Counted from the stretch's first letter, positions 25,101 to 34,119 are shown. The stretch: 53,046 bases of DNA from Gluconobacter aidae (GCF_009547075.1 NZ_WIPH01000018.1:1-53046); one strand, 5' to 3'. Made by a program: numbers and translations. Notes: generated by a model from the letters alone, not told the origin.

Positions 25101-25133
25101 GGAGCGGGAGTGCTTTTACGACACTCCCGCTCC
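25101..25133 (-). terminator. terminator after hsp20
   Basis: GGAGCGGGAGTG, 9 bases, CACTCCCGCTCC: a perfect 12-bp stem. On the minus strand it is followed by GTTTTGG. It lies seven bases after the hsp20 stop. Confidence 0.75.
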
Positions 25134-25139
25134 AAATGC

Positions 25140-25598
25140 TCAGGCCGCCTGAACAGTTTCAGCCGGGGCTGCGTGCACGGCTTCAGTCCGCACCGGAATA
25201 CGGCGCGGCCTGGCAGCTTCCGGGACGAGCTGACGGATGGCGATGGACAGCAGGCCGTTTATCAGATCCGCACGGTCAATTTCCGTATGATCGGCCAGAA
25301 CAAAGCGGCGCTCGAACGCCCGGGTGGCAATACCGCGATGCAGCCACTCCCGGTCACGGCTGTTCTCCGAGACGCTACCGCGCACGACCAGCGTGTTGTT
25401 TTCCTGAACAATGTCAACGTCTTCAGGCCGAAAACCTGCGAGGGCCATCGTCAGGACGTAGTTCGTATCGCCGGTTTTTTCGATATTGTAGGGGGGATAG
25501 CTTGGAAGAGCCTGGGCGTTGGCAACATTGCCAGCCATCGCGGCCAGTCGGTCGAAGCCGATCGCGCTGCGGAACAGCGGTGTAAAATCGTAGGTCAC
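25140..25598 (-). CDS. small heat shock protein (Hsp20/IbpA family)
   Basis: 152-aa alpha-crystallin-type chaperone. YPPYNIEKTGDTNYVLTMALAGFRPEDVDIVQENNTLVVRG opens the crystallin domain. RGIATRAFERRFVLADHTEI and the closing GLLSIAIRQLVPEAARPRRIPV (an I-x-I/V-like C-terminal anchor) complete it. It holds unfolding proteins in the cytoplasm. The start is GTG with a very strong AAGGAGG, which can pair with upstream sequence (possible RNA thermometer, 25599-25622). It is monocistronic, with a terminator directly after the stop. Confidence 0.93.
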   Translation of the reverse strand: MTYDFTPLFRSAIGFDRLAAMAGNVANAQALPSYPPYNIEKTGDTNYVLTMALAGFRPEDVDIVQENNTLVVRGSVSENSRDREWLHRGIATRAFERRFVLADHTEIDRADLINGLLSIAIRQLVPEAARPRRIPVRTEAVHAAPAETVQAA

Positions 25599-25622
25599 TG
25601 AAACCTCCTTCAGGCAGGAATC
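25599..25622 (-). promoter_or_regulatory. possible RNA thermometer masking the hsp20 Shine-Dalgarno
   Basis: On the minus strand TTCCT-gcctga-AGGAG lets the Shine-Dalgarno pair with a pyrimidine stretch. CTGAAG-gagg-TTTCAG offers an alternative stem with the site in its loop. Such short melting hairpins control hsp20 genes in related bacteria (ROSE and four-U types). TTGACC-11 nt-CCATAT further upstream could be a heat-shock promoter, though the spacing is short. Confidence 0.4.
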
Positions 25623-25660
25623 ATCTGTCGCATTTCCCGATATGGCAAAATGCTATGGTC

Positions 25661-25697
25661 AAACCAGCCGCGACCCGAACGGCATCGCGGCTGGTTT
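25661..25697 (-). terminator. 13-bp hairpin downstream of rpmE
   Basis: AAACCAGCCGCGA, 11 bases, TCGCGGCTGGTTT: a perfect stem about 60 bases after the rpmE stop. It carries only TTT on either side. It probably ends rpmE transcription before hsp20. Confidence 0.65.
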
Positions 25698-25755
25698 TCC
25701 AGATAGGTTCCGACCCAACCGTCTTCAAGAGGAGACGGCAGGGAGGCACGCCGAA

Positions 25756-25983
25756 TTACTTCGTGCGCGTACCGATGCCAGCAAAGCGCTTATTGAACTT
25801 TGCAACCTGGCCTCCGGTATCCATCATGCGCTGGACGCCCGTCCAGGCCGGATGGGACTTCGGATCAACGTCAAGACGCAGCGTCGCGCCCGGTTCGCCA
25901 TAGCACGAATGGGTCTTGTATTCGGTTCCGTCGGTCATGATGACGGTGATCTCGTGGTAGTCGGGATGGATGCCGGATTTCAT
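25756..25983 (-). CDS. rpmE: 50S ribosomal protein L31
   Basis: 75 aa. [26 protein letters not shown], then [33 protein letters not shown], the standard L31 sequence in its alphaproteobacterial form. Only one Cys (THSCYG) is present, so it is the zinc-free (C-minus) type. It is part of the large ribosomal subunit at the subunit bridge. The gene stands alone, with a hairpin downstream. Confidence 0.95.
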   Translation of the reverse strand: MKSGIHPDYHEITVIMTDGTEYKTHSCYGEPGATLRLDVDPKSHPAWTGVQRMMDTGGQVAKFNKRFAGIGTRTK

Positions 25984-26172
25984 GAATTTCTACTCCATAA
26001 AGAAAGCCCCGATGCCGACCGGGGCGAATCATCAGGCGCATATAACGGAAAGCACTTCCGGATGAAAGTGGCCTTTACTGGATTGCACGAGTCCGTTTAT
26101 CCCTTGCAATGAATGCGGGCTCGACTGTCAGGCCTGCGACCGTGCCTACACGGATACCGAGAAAGGTTTGAT

Positions 26173-26631
26173 ATGAGCGAAAGCAAACACAAGCTGCACA
26201 CCCCGGGCTGGGTCAGCGATTTCCAGAAGTTCATCATGCGTGGTAACGTGCTCGACCTCGCAGTCGGTGTCGTGATCGGTGCTGCATTCAGCGCGATCGT
26301 CGGCAGTGCGGTCAAGGATATCCTGACGCCGTTCATCGGTCTGCTCACGGGTGGCGTCGACTTCTCGAACCTGTTCATCACGCTCAAGGGGCCCGTCAAG
26401 GATACGCTCGCCGAAGCCCAGAAGGCCGGTGCCGTTACCGTGAATATCGGTGTATTCCTCAATGCCGTGATCCAGTTCCTGATCGTTGCATTTTTCATCT
26501 TCTGGCTGACGCGTATCCTCAGCAAGCTGAGCCGCAAGCAGGAAGCCGCTCCTGCCGCCCCGCCGGCTCCGACGAAGGAAGAGGTTCTCCTTACGGAAAT
26601 CCGCGACCTTCTGGCGCAGAAAAACTCCTGA
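26173..26631 (+). CDS. mscL: large-conductance mechanosensitive channel
   Basis: 152 aa from the ATG at 26173 (GAAAGG upstream); the longer frame from 26113 has an arginine-rich non-family N-terminus. FQKFIMRGNVLDLAVGVVIGAAFSAIVGSAVKDILTPFIGLL gives the amphipathic N-helix and pore-lining TM1. A periplasmic loop and TM2 (NAVIQFLIVAFFIFWLTRIL) follow, then a cytoplasmic helix bundle ending EEVLLTEIRDLLAQ after an Ala-Pro linker. It releases solutes on osmotic downshock. It overlaps the next lipoprotein gene by one base. Confidence 0.96.
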   Translation: MSESKHKLHTPGWVSDFQKFIMRGNVLDLAVGVVIGAAFSAIVGSAVKDILTPFIGLLTGGVDFSNLFITLKGPVKDTLAEAQKAGAVTVNIGVFLNAVIQFLIVAFFIFWLTRILSKLSRKQEAAPAAPPAPTKEEVLLTEIRDLLAQKNS

Positions 26632-27023
26632 TGACAGAAACGAAAGTCTCCCATCGCGCAGTCTGGCGCCCGGCCGTCGCACTGTTTGTGATGGGAAGCT
26701 TTCTGGCCGGATGCGCGGCACGCCCTGCAATGACAGGGCTGCCGCCATCTCCCAATTCACGGCTTTATGCCTATCTGATCGCCCATGGCATGGCCCGGGG
26801 CGCGGTCATGACGGGACAGATCGGCCCTGAAGGACTGTCACAGCTGGTGGTTCTGGACAGGGCGGCCCAGCAGGCAACGGTCAATGCCCTGAAGCTGCAA
26901 AGCTCTTCGGCCAATCGACAGGCCGATCAGGCACTTTCCAGCCTTCTGGCAGACCTTCCCCAGAAAACACCGCCCACACCCGTCAATCCATCAGAGCAGA
27001 CACAAAAAAACCGGCTCCCTTGA
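26631..27023 (+). CDS. predicted lipoprotein coupled to mscL
   Basis: 130 aa. The signal and lipobox FLAGC (modified Cys28) are clear. The mature part is helical (LYAYLIAHGMARGAVMTGQIGPEGLSQLVVLDRAAQQATVNALK) and ends in a proline/Gln-rich low-complexity tail. No known domain. The ATG overlaps the mscL stop (TGATG), so it is translated with the channel and may serve the same envelope-stress setting. Its stop lies inside a long bidirectional terminator shared with secF. Confidence 0.75.
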   Translation: MTETKVSHRAVWRPAVALFVMGSFLAGCAARPAMTGLPPSPNSRLYAYLIAHGMARGAVMTGQIGPEGLSQLVVLDRAAQQATVNALKLQSSSANRQADQALSSLLADLPQKTPPTPVNPSEQTQKNRLP

Positions 27024-27047
27024 GGGACGCCGGTTTTTTTGTGTCTG
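26997..27047. terminator. bidirectional terminator between mscL-lipoprotein and secF
   Basis: CAGACACAAAAAAACCGGC(TCCC...GGGA)cGCCGGTTTTTTTGTGTCTG: a near-perfect long stem with A-run and T-run flanks, so it works for both convergent transcripts. Confidence 0.92.
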
Positions 27048-27059
27048 AGGCAGGCCCGA

Positions 27060-27998
27060 TCAGTCTGCCACAGCCTCCTTGCGCAGCCGCTTCTCGCCCA
27101 TCAGGAGCAGAAGAGGTGCCGCGATGAAGATGGACGAGGACGTTCCCACCACTATCCCGAACAGCATGACCGTCGCAAATCCGGTCAGCGTGCTGCCCCC
27201 GAACAGGGCCAGTGGCAGAGCCGCCAGAAAGACCGTCATGGACGTGCCCAGCGTGCGGTTCAGGGTTTCGTTGATGGATAGATCCAGAAGCTCCCGCAAC
27301 GGCATCGTGCGGTATTTGCGCAGGTTTTCGCGGATCCGGTCATAGACCACCACCTTGTCGTTGGTGGAATAGCCGAGGATCGTGAGAAGAGCGGCAACCA
27401 TCACAAGATCGAACTCGAAGCGCGTGATGGCCAGAAAGCCGACCGTCTTGGTCAGATCGAGAACGAGAGTCACCACCGCACTGATGGCGAACTCGCGCTC
27501 AAAGCGGATCCAGATATAGATCAGGATCATCGCAAGACTGAAGCCAAGCGCCAGCAGACCATCACGGAACAGTTCGGTCGAGACCGACGCACCCACGGCA
27601 TCGGCACGAAGAACCTGTGTACCCGGTTCGGCGGCCGAAATGGCGCTCTTGACGCCATCAACGAGCTTCTGGGTCTGCGCCTCACGATCCGCACCTTCGG
27701 GGGCGTTGATCGAGATACGCACATCTCGCGGCGATCCGAACGCCTGCACGGCATCCGGATGAATACCCGCATGATCCAGAGCCGCGCGCAGCTTGCCGAA
27801 ATCCGCAGGACCGGGGGTCTGGGCTTCGACGATGATGCCACCGCGGAAATCCAGTCCGAGCTTCAGCCCGGGCTGGAAGAACAGGATAACGGATGCAATG
27901 GAGAGGACCGCCGAAACGATCAGCCCCATGTGACGGCCGCGCATGAAGTTGATGCGCCGATCGTCACGGACAAAACGGAAAAGGGGACGTGACAGCAT
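27060..27998 (-). CDS. secF: protein translocase subunit SecF
   Basis: 312 aa from the ATG at 27998. FVRDDRRINFMRGRHM then TM1, the periplasmic LGLDFRGGIIVEAQT, and five further membrane helices with the GYSTNDKVVVYDRIREN motif and SINETLNRTLGTSMTVFLAALPLALFGG. It is the RND-type partner of SecD and uses the proton gradient to pull proteins through SecYEG. It is five bases downstream of secD. The transcript ends at the bidirectional terminator. Confidence 0.96.
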   Translation of the reverse strand: MLSRPLFRFVRDDRRINFMRGRHMGLIVSAVLSIASVILFFQPGLKLGLDFRGGIIVEAQTPGPADFGKLRAALDHAGIHPDAVQAFGSPRDVRISINAPEGADREAQTQKLVDGVKSAISAAEPGTQVLRADAVGASVSTELFRDGLLALGFSLAMILIYIWIRFEREFAISAVVTLVLDLTKTVGFLAITRFEFDLVMVAALLTILGYSTNDKVVVYDRIRENLRKYRTMPLRELLDLSINETLNRTLGTSMTVFLAALPLALFGGSTLTGFATVMLFGIVVGTSSSIFIAAPLLLLMGEKRLRKEAVAD

Positions 27999-28003
27999 GA
28001 CGA

Positions 28004-29548
28004 TCAGACCGGAAGTTCTTTGGGACGGGCGAGGGCGTACCACCGCACGACCAGAAGGCGTGACAGCAGGAGTGTCGTGAAGAGGGTCGTGACGATACCG
28101 ATGGTGATCGTCAGCGCGAAGTTGCGGACAGGACCCGTTCCGAACACGAACAGCATGACATGCGCCAGAAACGCCGTGGCGTTACTGTCGATGATTGTGC
28201 CGGTTGCACGGTCGAAGCCGGCCTGCAGGGCCTGAAGAGGGCCGCGACCACGCTTCACTTCTTCCCGGATACGTTCGTTGATCAGAATGTTGGCATCCAC
28301 GGCCATACCGAGAGTCAGCAGCATACCCGCCATGCCCGGCAGGGTCAGTGTCGCCTGGAACAGCGAGAGGATCGCCACCATCAGAATCAGGTTCGCGAAC
28401 AGGGCAATATCCGCATACAGGCCAAACCGCCCGTAAAACAGTACCATGAAGACGATGACCAGAAGAAGGCCGGTCAACAGGCTGATGATACCCGCGTGGA
28501 TGGACGCCGCGCCGAGGCTCGGGCCAATGGTCCGCTGCTCAACCACGGAGAGCGGAGCAGGCAGCGCACCGGCCCGCAGCAGAAGCGCCAGATCAGACGC
28601 ACTGCGGGCATTGAAACCACCCGTGATCTGGCCGTTTCCAGCCGTGATCGGGTTGATGATGTTCGGCGCTTCGATGACCTTGTTGTCGAGCACGATCGCA
28701 AAGCGCTTGCCGACATTGGCCCGCGTGACGTTCGCAAAAGCCCTTGCGCCAGCGCTGTTGAGTTGGAACGTCACCGCCCAGCCGCCGCTCTGCTGATCGA
28801 TTACGGCGCCAGCATTGGTCAGATCCGTGCCATCCACATCGACATGATCCTGAACCGCGACCTGCGTATGCACGCTCTCGTCCTCGAGCATTGTCGAACC
28901 GGGGCTGGCAACGCTCGGATTCGGTGCCAGCAGACGGAACGTCAGACGCGCCGTCGTTCCCAGCAGGCTCTTGATCCGTTCCGGATCGCTGACGCCCGGA
29001 AGCTCCACGACGATCCGGTCGTCACCTTCACGCGCGATGCTCGGATCGATCGCGCCCGTTGCGTCGATACGGCGACGGACGATCTCAATGGACTGCGCCA
29101 CAGCCTCGCGCGCCCGGGCCAGCATTGCCTCGTGCTGAAGTGTCAGGACGATCCGTCCGTCTTTTTCGGACGTCGTGAACTCGTTCGGCACCACCGGGGG
29201 AAGGGACTGCATGGCCTTGAGCGCGGCGTCACGTTCAGCATCCGAACGCGGCATGAAGCTCAGGCTGGCCGTTGCATCGTCGCGGGCAAAATCGCGATAG
29301 CCCAGAGACCGGTCCAGAAGCGTCTGACGCGCCTGATCCTGAAGGGACTGAAGGCGGTCATGCTCAAGAGATTTCAGATCGAGCTGAAGGAGAAGGTACG
29401 ACCCACCCCGCAGATCGAGGCCCAGATGGATCTGCCGCCAGGGCAGGGACGGTGCGGGAGAACGCAGAAAATTGGGCAGACACAGGAGTACGCCAATCAG
29501 GCAGATGCCCGCGACGCCCAGCAGTCTGAGCCGGCTGTAATACATCAT
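28004..29548 (-). CDS. secD: protein translocase subunit SecD
   Basis: 514 aa from tandem ATGs at 29548. An N-terminal TM (LLGVAGICLIGVLLCLPNFL), the D1 motif HLGLDLRGGSYLLLQ, the large periplasmic P1 domain, RIVVELPGVSDPERIKSLLGTTARLTFRLL, and five C-terminal membrane helices with LTLGMAVDANILINERIREE. It works with SecF in the late, proton-driven stage of protein export. yajC is not seen upstream in this window. Confidence 0.96.
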   Translation of the reverse strand: MMYYSRLRLLGVAGICLIGVLLCLPNFLRSPAPSLPWRQIHLGLDLRGGSYLLLQLDLKSLEHDRLQSLQDQARQTLLDRSLGYRDFARDDATASLSFMPRSDAERDAALKAMQSLPPVVPNEFTTSEKDGRIVLTLQHEAMLARAREAVAQSIEIVRRRIDATGAIDPSIAREGDDRIVVELPGVSDPERIKSLLGTTARLTFRLLAPNPSVASPGSTMLEDESVHTQVAVQDHVDVDGTDLTNAGAVIDQQSGGWAVTFQLNSAGARAFANVTRANVGKRFAIVLDNKVIEAPNIINPITAGNGQITGGFNARSASDLALLLRAGALPAPLSVVEQRTIGPSLGAASIHAGIISLLTGLLLVIVFMVLFYGRFGLYADIALFANLILMVAILSLFQATLTLPGMAGMLLTLGMAVDANILINERIREEVKRGRGPLQALQAGFDRATGTIIDSNATAFLAHVMLFVFGTGPVRNFALTITIGIVTTLFTTLLLSRLLVVRWYALARPKELPV

Positions 29549-29703
29549 ATCAGGTCGAGACGTCCTCGGCGGATTTGGACAGATCGTTTTTCAGATCATT
29601 TTCAGGCCGGGACCATGCCGTTTCCGCCATGACGATGCAACCTTTGCCTGTTTGATGCCCCACTGTCTTTCCGGGAAACACCGCGCCTGATAAGCCTGTG
29701 AGC

Positions 29704-30699
29704 ATGAATACAGCGCAACAGCTTCGGGTCGGTATCGTCGGGGCCGGCCATTTCGGACGGTTTCATGCCCTCAAGTCCGCCGCGAACCCGGCTGAAGAGC
29801 TTGTCGCGCTTTATGACCCTGATCCGGCCCGCGCGGCGATCGTGGCACGTGAAGCTCATTGCAGAATTGCCACAAGCTATGAAAATCTTCTGGAGCAGGT
29901 GGATGCCGTCATCATCGCCGCCCCGGCGGAGTATCACTTTGCCCTGACAAGCCCGGCCCTCAGGGCCGGGCGGCATGTTCTGGTCGAAAAGCCCATCGCG
30001 GCCACGCTGGGCGAAGCCCACGCCCTTGCGGATCTTGCCAGGGAGACCGGCAAGGTCCTTCAGGTCGGCCATCTACTGCGTTACTCGGCGGAACACCAGG
30101 CTATTACCGAGCGGATCAAGGCACCGCTTTACATCGAAGCTACCCGCATTGCGCCCTACAAACCACGGGGAACGGACGTATCGGTCATTCTGGATCTCAT
30201 GATCCATGATCTTGATCTCGTTCTGGCGATCGTGGACAGCCCGATTGCGGAAATCGATGCCCTGGGAGCCGCTGTTTCAAGCGCCCATGAAGACATCGCC
30301 AACGCCCGGGTACGGTTTGAAAACGGCTGTGTGGCAGCCATAACCGCAAGCCGGATTTCCCTGAAAACTGAACGGCGTATGCGTCTTTTCTCACAGGATG
30401 GATATCTTTCCGCCGATTTCATGGAGCGCAAATTGAGCTTCATTGGGCGTGAACGCGGCATGCCTCTTCCAGGCACGGGAGGCTTCCGACGTGAGGCCAT
30501 AAGCTGGAAAGACCACGACAATCTGGCCGTGGAACATGAGGCCTTTGCGGCTTCGTGCCTTCACGGCGCACCGGTTCTGGTCGATGCGCAAGCCGGGATC
30601 AGGGCGCTGGATGCCGCCATCCGGGTGACGGACAGCATCCGGAAATCACGACAGATCATGGAACTTTCCGGCCTGATCCCAGCCTCGGATAAAAACTGA
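29704..30699 (+). CDS. Gfo/Idh/MocA-family oxidoreductase
   Basis: 331 aa from the ATG at 29704 (a GTG six bases upstream is also possible). The Rossmann motif VGIVGAGHFGRFHA is at the N-terminus, EKPIAATLGEAHAL (the conserved E-K-P) near 97-110, and a C-terminal alpha/beta domain with DLMIHDLDLVLAIVDSPI, which contains the family's DxxxHDLD. Members reduce or oxidise sugars, inositol or sugar nucleotides with NAD(P). The substrate is unknown. It is divergent from secD and convergent with the ABC-F gene. Confidence 0.88.
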   Translation: MNTAQQLRVGIVGAGHFGRFHALKSAANPAEELVALYDPDPARAAIVAREAHCRIATSYENLLEQVDAVIIAAPAEYHFALTSPALRAGRHVLVEKPIAATLGEAHALADLARETGKVLQVGHLLRYSAEHQAITERIKAPLYIEATRIAPYKPRGTDVSVILDLMIHDLDLVLAIVDSPIAEIDALGAAVSSAHEDIANARVRFENGCVAAITASRISLKTERRMRLFSQDGYLSADFMERKLSFIGRERGMPLPGTGGFRREAISWKDHDNLAVEHEAFAASCLHGAPVLVDAQAGIRALDAAIRVTDSIRKSRQIMELSGLIPASDKN

Positions 30700-30714
30700 G
30701 ATAATTATTTCAAC

Positions 30715-32523
30715 TTACTGGTTTTCAAGAATTTCTTTTTTCATTTCCAGCTCAAGCCATTGCTCTTCCGACTGGGTCAGATCCCGCTCGGCCGATTCCA
30801 GAAGCTGAGTCGTCTTCTCGAACCTGGCAGCATCCCGGCCATATAGACCCGGATCCGCCAGAATATCCCGATAACTCTGGATCTTCTTTTCCAGCTCAGC
30901 CATCTTTTGCGGAAGAAGATCCAGCGCCCGCTTGTCATTATAGCTGAGCTTTTTCGGCTTCTTATCTGTTTTCAAAGCAGATTTTGGAGCGACATCTTCC
31001 AATTCAGGAGAGGACGTCTCGCGCCCTGCCGGTACATCCCCGCGCTGGATCAACATATCCGAATAGCCCCCGGCATATTCGATCCAGTCTCCGCCGCCAT
31101 CCGATACCAGAACCGAACTTGCGACCCGGTCGAGGAAATCACGATCATGGCTGACCAGCAGAACCGTGCCCGCATAATCGGCCAGCATGTCCTGAAGAAG
31201 ATCCAGCGTCTCAAGATCGAGATCGTTAGTGGGCTCATCCAGCACCATGAGGCTGGATGGCTTGGCCAGAGCACAGGCCAGCGCCAGCCGGCCCCGTTCA
31301 CCGCCGGACAGTTTTCCCACCGGCGTACGAGCCTGTTCCGGACGGAACAGAAAGTCTTTCATATAGCCGATCACGTGACGCTTCTCGTCCCCGACCTGCA
31401 CCATATCCCCACTCCCACCGGCAAGGGTTTCGGCAAGGGTCTTGGCCGGATCGAGACTTTCCCGCTGCTGGTCCAATGTAACCATGGCTACGGATGGCCC
31501 CATTTTCACGGTTCCGGACTGCGGCTCCATTTTTCCGGTCAGCAGACGCAGAAGTGTAGTCTTTCCGGCGCCATTGGCGCCCACCAGACCGAGCCGGTCA
31601 CCGCGCAGGATCCGCAGATCGAGGTCCCGGACGATGGCGCGATCGTCATAGGTCCAGTTCACACCTTCCGCAGCGATCGTGATCTTGCCCGCACTTTCGG
31701 CGTCTGTAGCTGCCATGCGGAGCGTACCCTTGCCCCGTGACGCAAGCTCCTTGCGCTGCGCCCTCAATGCTGCCAGTTCCCCGACACGCCGCACGTTGCG
31801 CTTGCGACGCGCCGTGACGCCGTAGATCATCCAGTCTTCTTCGCGCGCGATCTGGCGATCCAGCTTGTGGGCATCACGCTCCTGCTGTTCCAGTACCTCG
31901 TCACGCCAGGTTTCATAGCGGGCAAATCCCTGATCCAGACGACGCGTCACGCCACCTTCCAGCCAGACAACGCTGCGGGACAAAGTCTCAAGCAGACGTC
32001 GATCATGGCTGATGACGATCATCGCACAACGACAGGCCGAGAGCTCTTTCTCCAGCCATGTGATGGACGGCAGATCCAGATGGTTGGTCGGTTCATCCAG
32101 CAGCAGCAGATCCGGCTCCGCAGCAAGAGCGCGGGCGAGGGCGCAGCGGCGCACTTCGCCACCTGAAAGGTTCTGACAGCTTTCCTCACCCGTCATCCCG
32201 AGTTCGGCCAGCATGGAGCGCGCCCGATAGGTCTCGGTCTCATCCAGCCCTTCGGACGCATAATCGAAGGTGGTGGCGTAACGGGAAAGATCCGGCTCCT
32301 GGGCCAGATAATGGACCTTGATTCCCGGCTGAACGAAACGCGTCCCGGAATCCGCCACGATATCACCCGAGGCAATCTTCAGCAGCGTGGATTTTCCGGA
32401 ACCGTTGCGTCCGACGAGACAGATCCGCTCACCAGGCAAAACGCCCAGTTCCGCGCCATCGAGCAGGGGACGTCCGCCAAGAGTGTAGGTAATGTTCTGC
32501 AGGGAGAGAATGGGTGCCGACAT
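30715..32523 (-). CDS. ABC-F family ATPase (Uup-type)
   Basis: 602 aa with two nucleotide-binding domains and no membrane segment. First domain: GRNGSGKST, LSGGEVRRCALARAL, LLLLDEPTNHLD. Second domain: GANGAGKTT, LSGGERGRLALACAL, LMVLDEPTNDLD. Between them is the charged P-site-like linker (DAHKLDRQIAREEDWMIYGVTARRKRN). A C-terminal coiled coil (DLLPQKMAELEKKIQSYRDIL ... AERDLTQSEEQWLELE) is the Uup hallmark. Such proteins act on ribosomes or, for Uup, on stalled replication and transposon excision. It is a single gene. Confidence 0.92.
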   Translation of the reverse strand: MSAPILSLQNITYTLGGRPLLDGAELGVLPGERICLVGRNGSGKSTLLKIASGDIVADSGTRFVQPGIKVHYLAQEPDLSRYATTFDYASEGLDETETYRARSMLAELGMTGEESCQNLSGGEVRRCALARALAAEPDLLLLDEPTNHLDLPSITWLEKELSACRCAMIVISHDRRLLETLSRSVVWLEGGVTRRLDQGFARYETWRDEVLEQQERDAHKLDRQIAREEDWMIYGVTARRKRNVRRVGELAALRAQRKELASRGKGTLRMAATDAESAGKITIAAEGVNWTYDDRAIVRDLDLRILRGDRLGLVGANGAGKTTLLRLLTGKMEPQSGTVKMGPSVAMVTLDQQRESLDPAKTLAETLAGGSGDMVQVGDEKRHVIGYMKDFLFRPEQARTPVGKLSGGERGRLALACALAKPSSLMVLDEPTNDLDLETLDLLQDMLADYAGTVLLVSHDRDFLDRVASSVLVSDGGGDWIEYAGGYSDMLIQRGDVPAGRETSSPELEDVAPKSALKTDKKPKKLSYNDKRALDLLPQKMAELEKKIQSYRDILADPGLYGRDAARFEKTTQLLESAERDLTQSEEQWLELEMKKEILENQ

Positions 32524-32584
32524 GGCTCCCTATGTGTCGCAGCAGGACGCCCGCCGCAAGCCATCCCTACACCGAATCATACCT

Positions 32585-33325
32585 TCAGACGGGCGTGACA
32601 CCCCCTGTAACAGCCTGATAGGTGGCCACAGCAAGGGTCATCGGCTCGAAAGGTTTCGTGATGACGAAGGACGGTTCCTGCGTCTCACCCGTCAGCAGGC
32701 GCTCCGGATAGGCGGTTACGAAAATGACCGGCGCTTCATGGGTTCGCAGGATGCGCCCGACGGCCTGCATACCGTCACCGCCGCCACCGAGATTGATGTC
32801 CGCGAGAATGAGTCCTGGCTTCGTTTTCGCAGCCAGCGCAACGGCATCAGCCTCTGTATGGGCGACCCCGGCGATCCTGTGGCCACAGCGCTCAACCAGA
32901 TCCTGAATGTCCATGGCGATGATAGGCTCATCTTCGATAATCAGGACACTCGTCTGCGCAATACCCTGAAGACCTTCGCGCGCCTTGTTCAGTTCGACCG
33001 CCGCCTCTTCGTCGGTAATGCCCAGCGCCCGCGCACTGGACGAAAGGGACTGCTCTTCAAGGGAAGTCAGCAGCAGAAGCGCACGCTGCCGCAGAGGAAT
33101 ACCAACAGTGGCATCCTTGCCATGACGCTCCATGAAAGCACTCACGAGCAGACCATAGAGAGCCTGCCGTGGAGACAGATCGTTCCTGGAGGGACTTTCC
33201 ATTAGTTCCTTCAGGGCCACGGCCACAAGCTGATCGCCCGTTTTCTGGTCACCGACCAGAGCACGGGCAAAGCGGCGGGCATAGGGAAGCGCCTTGACGA
33301 GTTCCTGACGTGTCAGATCAGTCAT
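32585..33325 (-). CDS. phyR: general stress response regulator PhyR
   Basis: 246 aa from the ATG at 33325. The N-terminal sigma-like output domain (1-120, LTRQELVKALPYARRFARALVGD then LLTSLEEQSLSSSARALGITDEEAAVELNKAR) precedes a receiver domain (VLIIEDEPIIAMDI, phospho-acceptor Asp176 in LILADINLG, Thr204, Lys224 in VITKPF). This order is unique to PhyR. Phosphorylation opens it to bind the anti-sigma factor NepR and free EcfG. It is divergent from the ECF sigma gene at 33452, with nepR and a kinase following, so the full switch is encoded together. Confidence 0.95.
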   Translation of the reverse strand: MTDLTRQELVKALPYARRFARALVGDQKTGDQLVAVALKELMESPSRNDLSPRQALYGLLVSAFMERHGKDATVGIPLRQRALLLLTSLEEQSLSSSARALGITDEEAAVELNKAREGLQGIAQTSVLIIEDEPIIAMDIQDLVERCGHRIAGVAHTEADAVALAAKTKPGLILADINLGGGGDGMQAVGRILRTHEAPVIFVTAYPERLLTGETQEPSFVITKPFEPMTLAVATYQAVTGGVTPV

Positions 33326-33370
33326 GTGTCCATGGCCTCCTGAAAAGATATTTGCCGACACAGCCCGAAT

Positions 33371-33394
33371 GGAATGCATCTCGTTATGAAGGTT
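33371..33394 (+). promoter_or_regulatory. weak match to a stress (EcfG-type) promoter
   Basis: GGAAT-15 nt-GGTT resembles the alphaproteobacterial stress promoter (GGAAC, 16-17 nt, CGTT) in the phyR/ECF intergenic region, reading toward the first ECF gene. The match is imperfect in both boxes and in spacing. Confidence 0.25.
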
Positions 33395-33451
33395 GAATAG
33401 TCATGACACGATGCCCAATCTCCGTATAGTCTTCGTGACCGCCCCGGTCGC

Positions 33452-34054
33452 ATGCGATGTCGCGTGAAGGATCTTCTTCTGAGCACACCCTTGCCCGCGG
33501 GCCAGCAGCGCGACCCGTCTCCCCAGAAAGGCAGCTTTCACCGCGGCCTGCTCCAGACCCTTCCGGATCTGCGGGGTTTCGCGCGCTTTCTGACCCGGGA
33601 TCCCGCGGCCGCGGACGATCTGGTGCAGGACACGATTGTCCGCGCACTGGCCTCCCAGGAGCAGTTCCAGCAGGGAACGATCCTCAAAGCCTGGCTGTTC
33701 ACAATCCAGAGAAATGCCTTCTACGAGCAGACGCGCCGCCGCAGCCGCGAGCAGGAAATCATGCTCGACATCGAGAAGGACATGCAGCCCTCCACTGCCG
33801 CGCCCTCGCTCCAGAATGCCCGCGATGCCGTTCAGGATCTGGGAGAACTGCTTTGGAAACTGCCTGATCTGCTGCGGGAGGCCCTGATTCTCGTGGGCGC
33901 GCAGGAGCTTTCCTATGAAGATGCCGCCCGCGTCTGCGATGTGCCCGCCGGAACGATGAGGGCCCGTGTTTCCCGTGCCCGAGCCCAGCTCGCCGAGCTT
34001 GCGACAGAAAATACCGGCCCCCTGGAAACGGATACCGAAAAAAACAGCACCTGA
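33452..34054 (+). CDS. ECF sigma factor (EcfG-like), first copy
   Basis: Up to 200 aa. Region 2: LPDLRGFARFLTRDPAAADDLVQDTIVRAL ... LKAWLFTIQRNAFYEQTRRRSRE. Region 4: LLWKLPDLLREALILVGAQELSYEDAARVCDVPAGTMRARVSRAR. Both regions match the EcfG (stress) group. The start is uncertain: the ATG at 33452 has no ribosome binding site, while GAAGGA precedes an in-frame CTG at 33479 and a TTG follows. It is divergent from phyR and upstream of a second ECF gene. It would direct RNA polymerase to stress genes when NepR is removed. Confidence 0.85.
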   Translation: MRCRVKDLLLSTPLPAGQQRDPSPQKGSFHRGLLQTLPDLRGFARFLTRDPAAADDLVQDTIVRALASQEQFQQGTILKAWLFTIQRNAFYEQTRRRSREQEIMLDIEKDMQPSTAAPSLQNARDAVQDLGELLWKLPDLLREALILVGAQELSYEDAARVCDVPAGTMRARVSRARAQLAELATENTGPLETDTEKNST

Positions 34055-34119
34055 TTTTCGCCTGTTTTCCGCAGGTTACAGACGACCTTTTCCTTTTCCC
34101 GGGAAATTTTCTGCCCTCC

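Noticed and set aside
25661-25697. Inverted repeat considered as an IS end or a REP element
   Set aside because: A single copy in the window, located after rpmE; best explained as a terminator.
29550-29630. A 26-codon open frame ending just before secD (minus strand), possibly a leader peptide controlling secDF as VemP does in Vibrio
   Set aside because: It has no export signal, no arrest-like motif and no clear ribosome binding site; probably chance.
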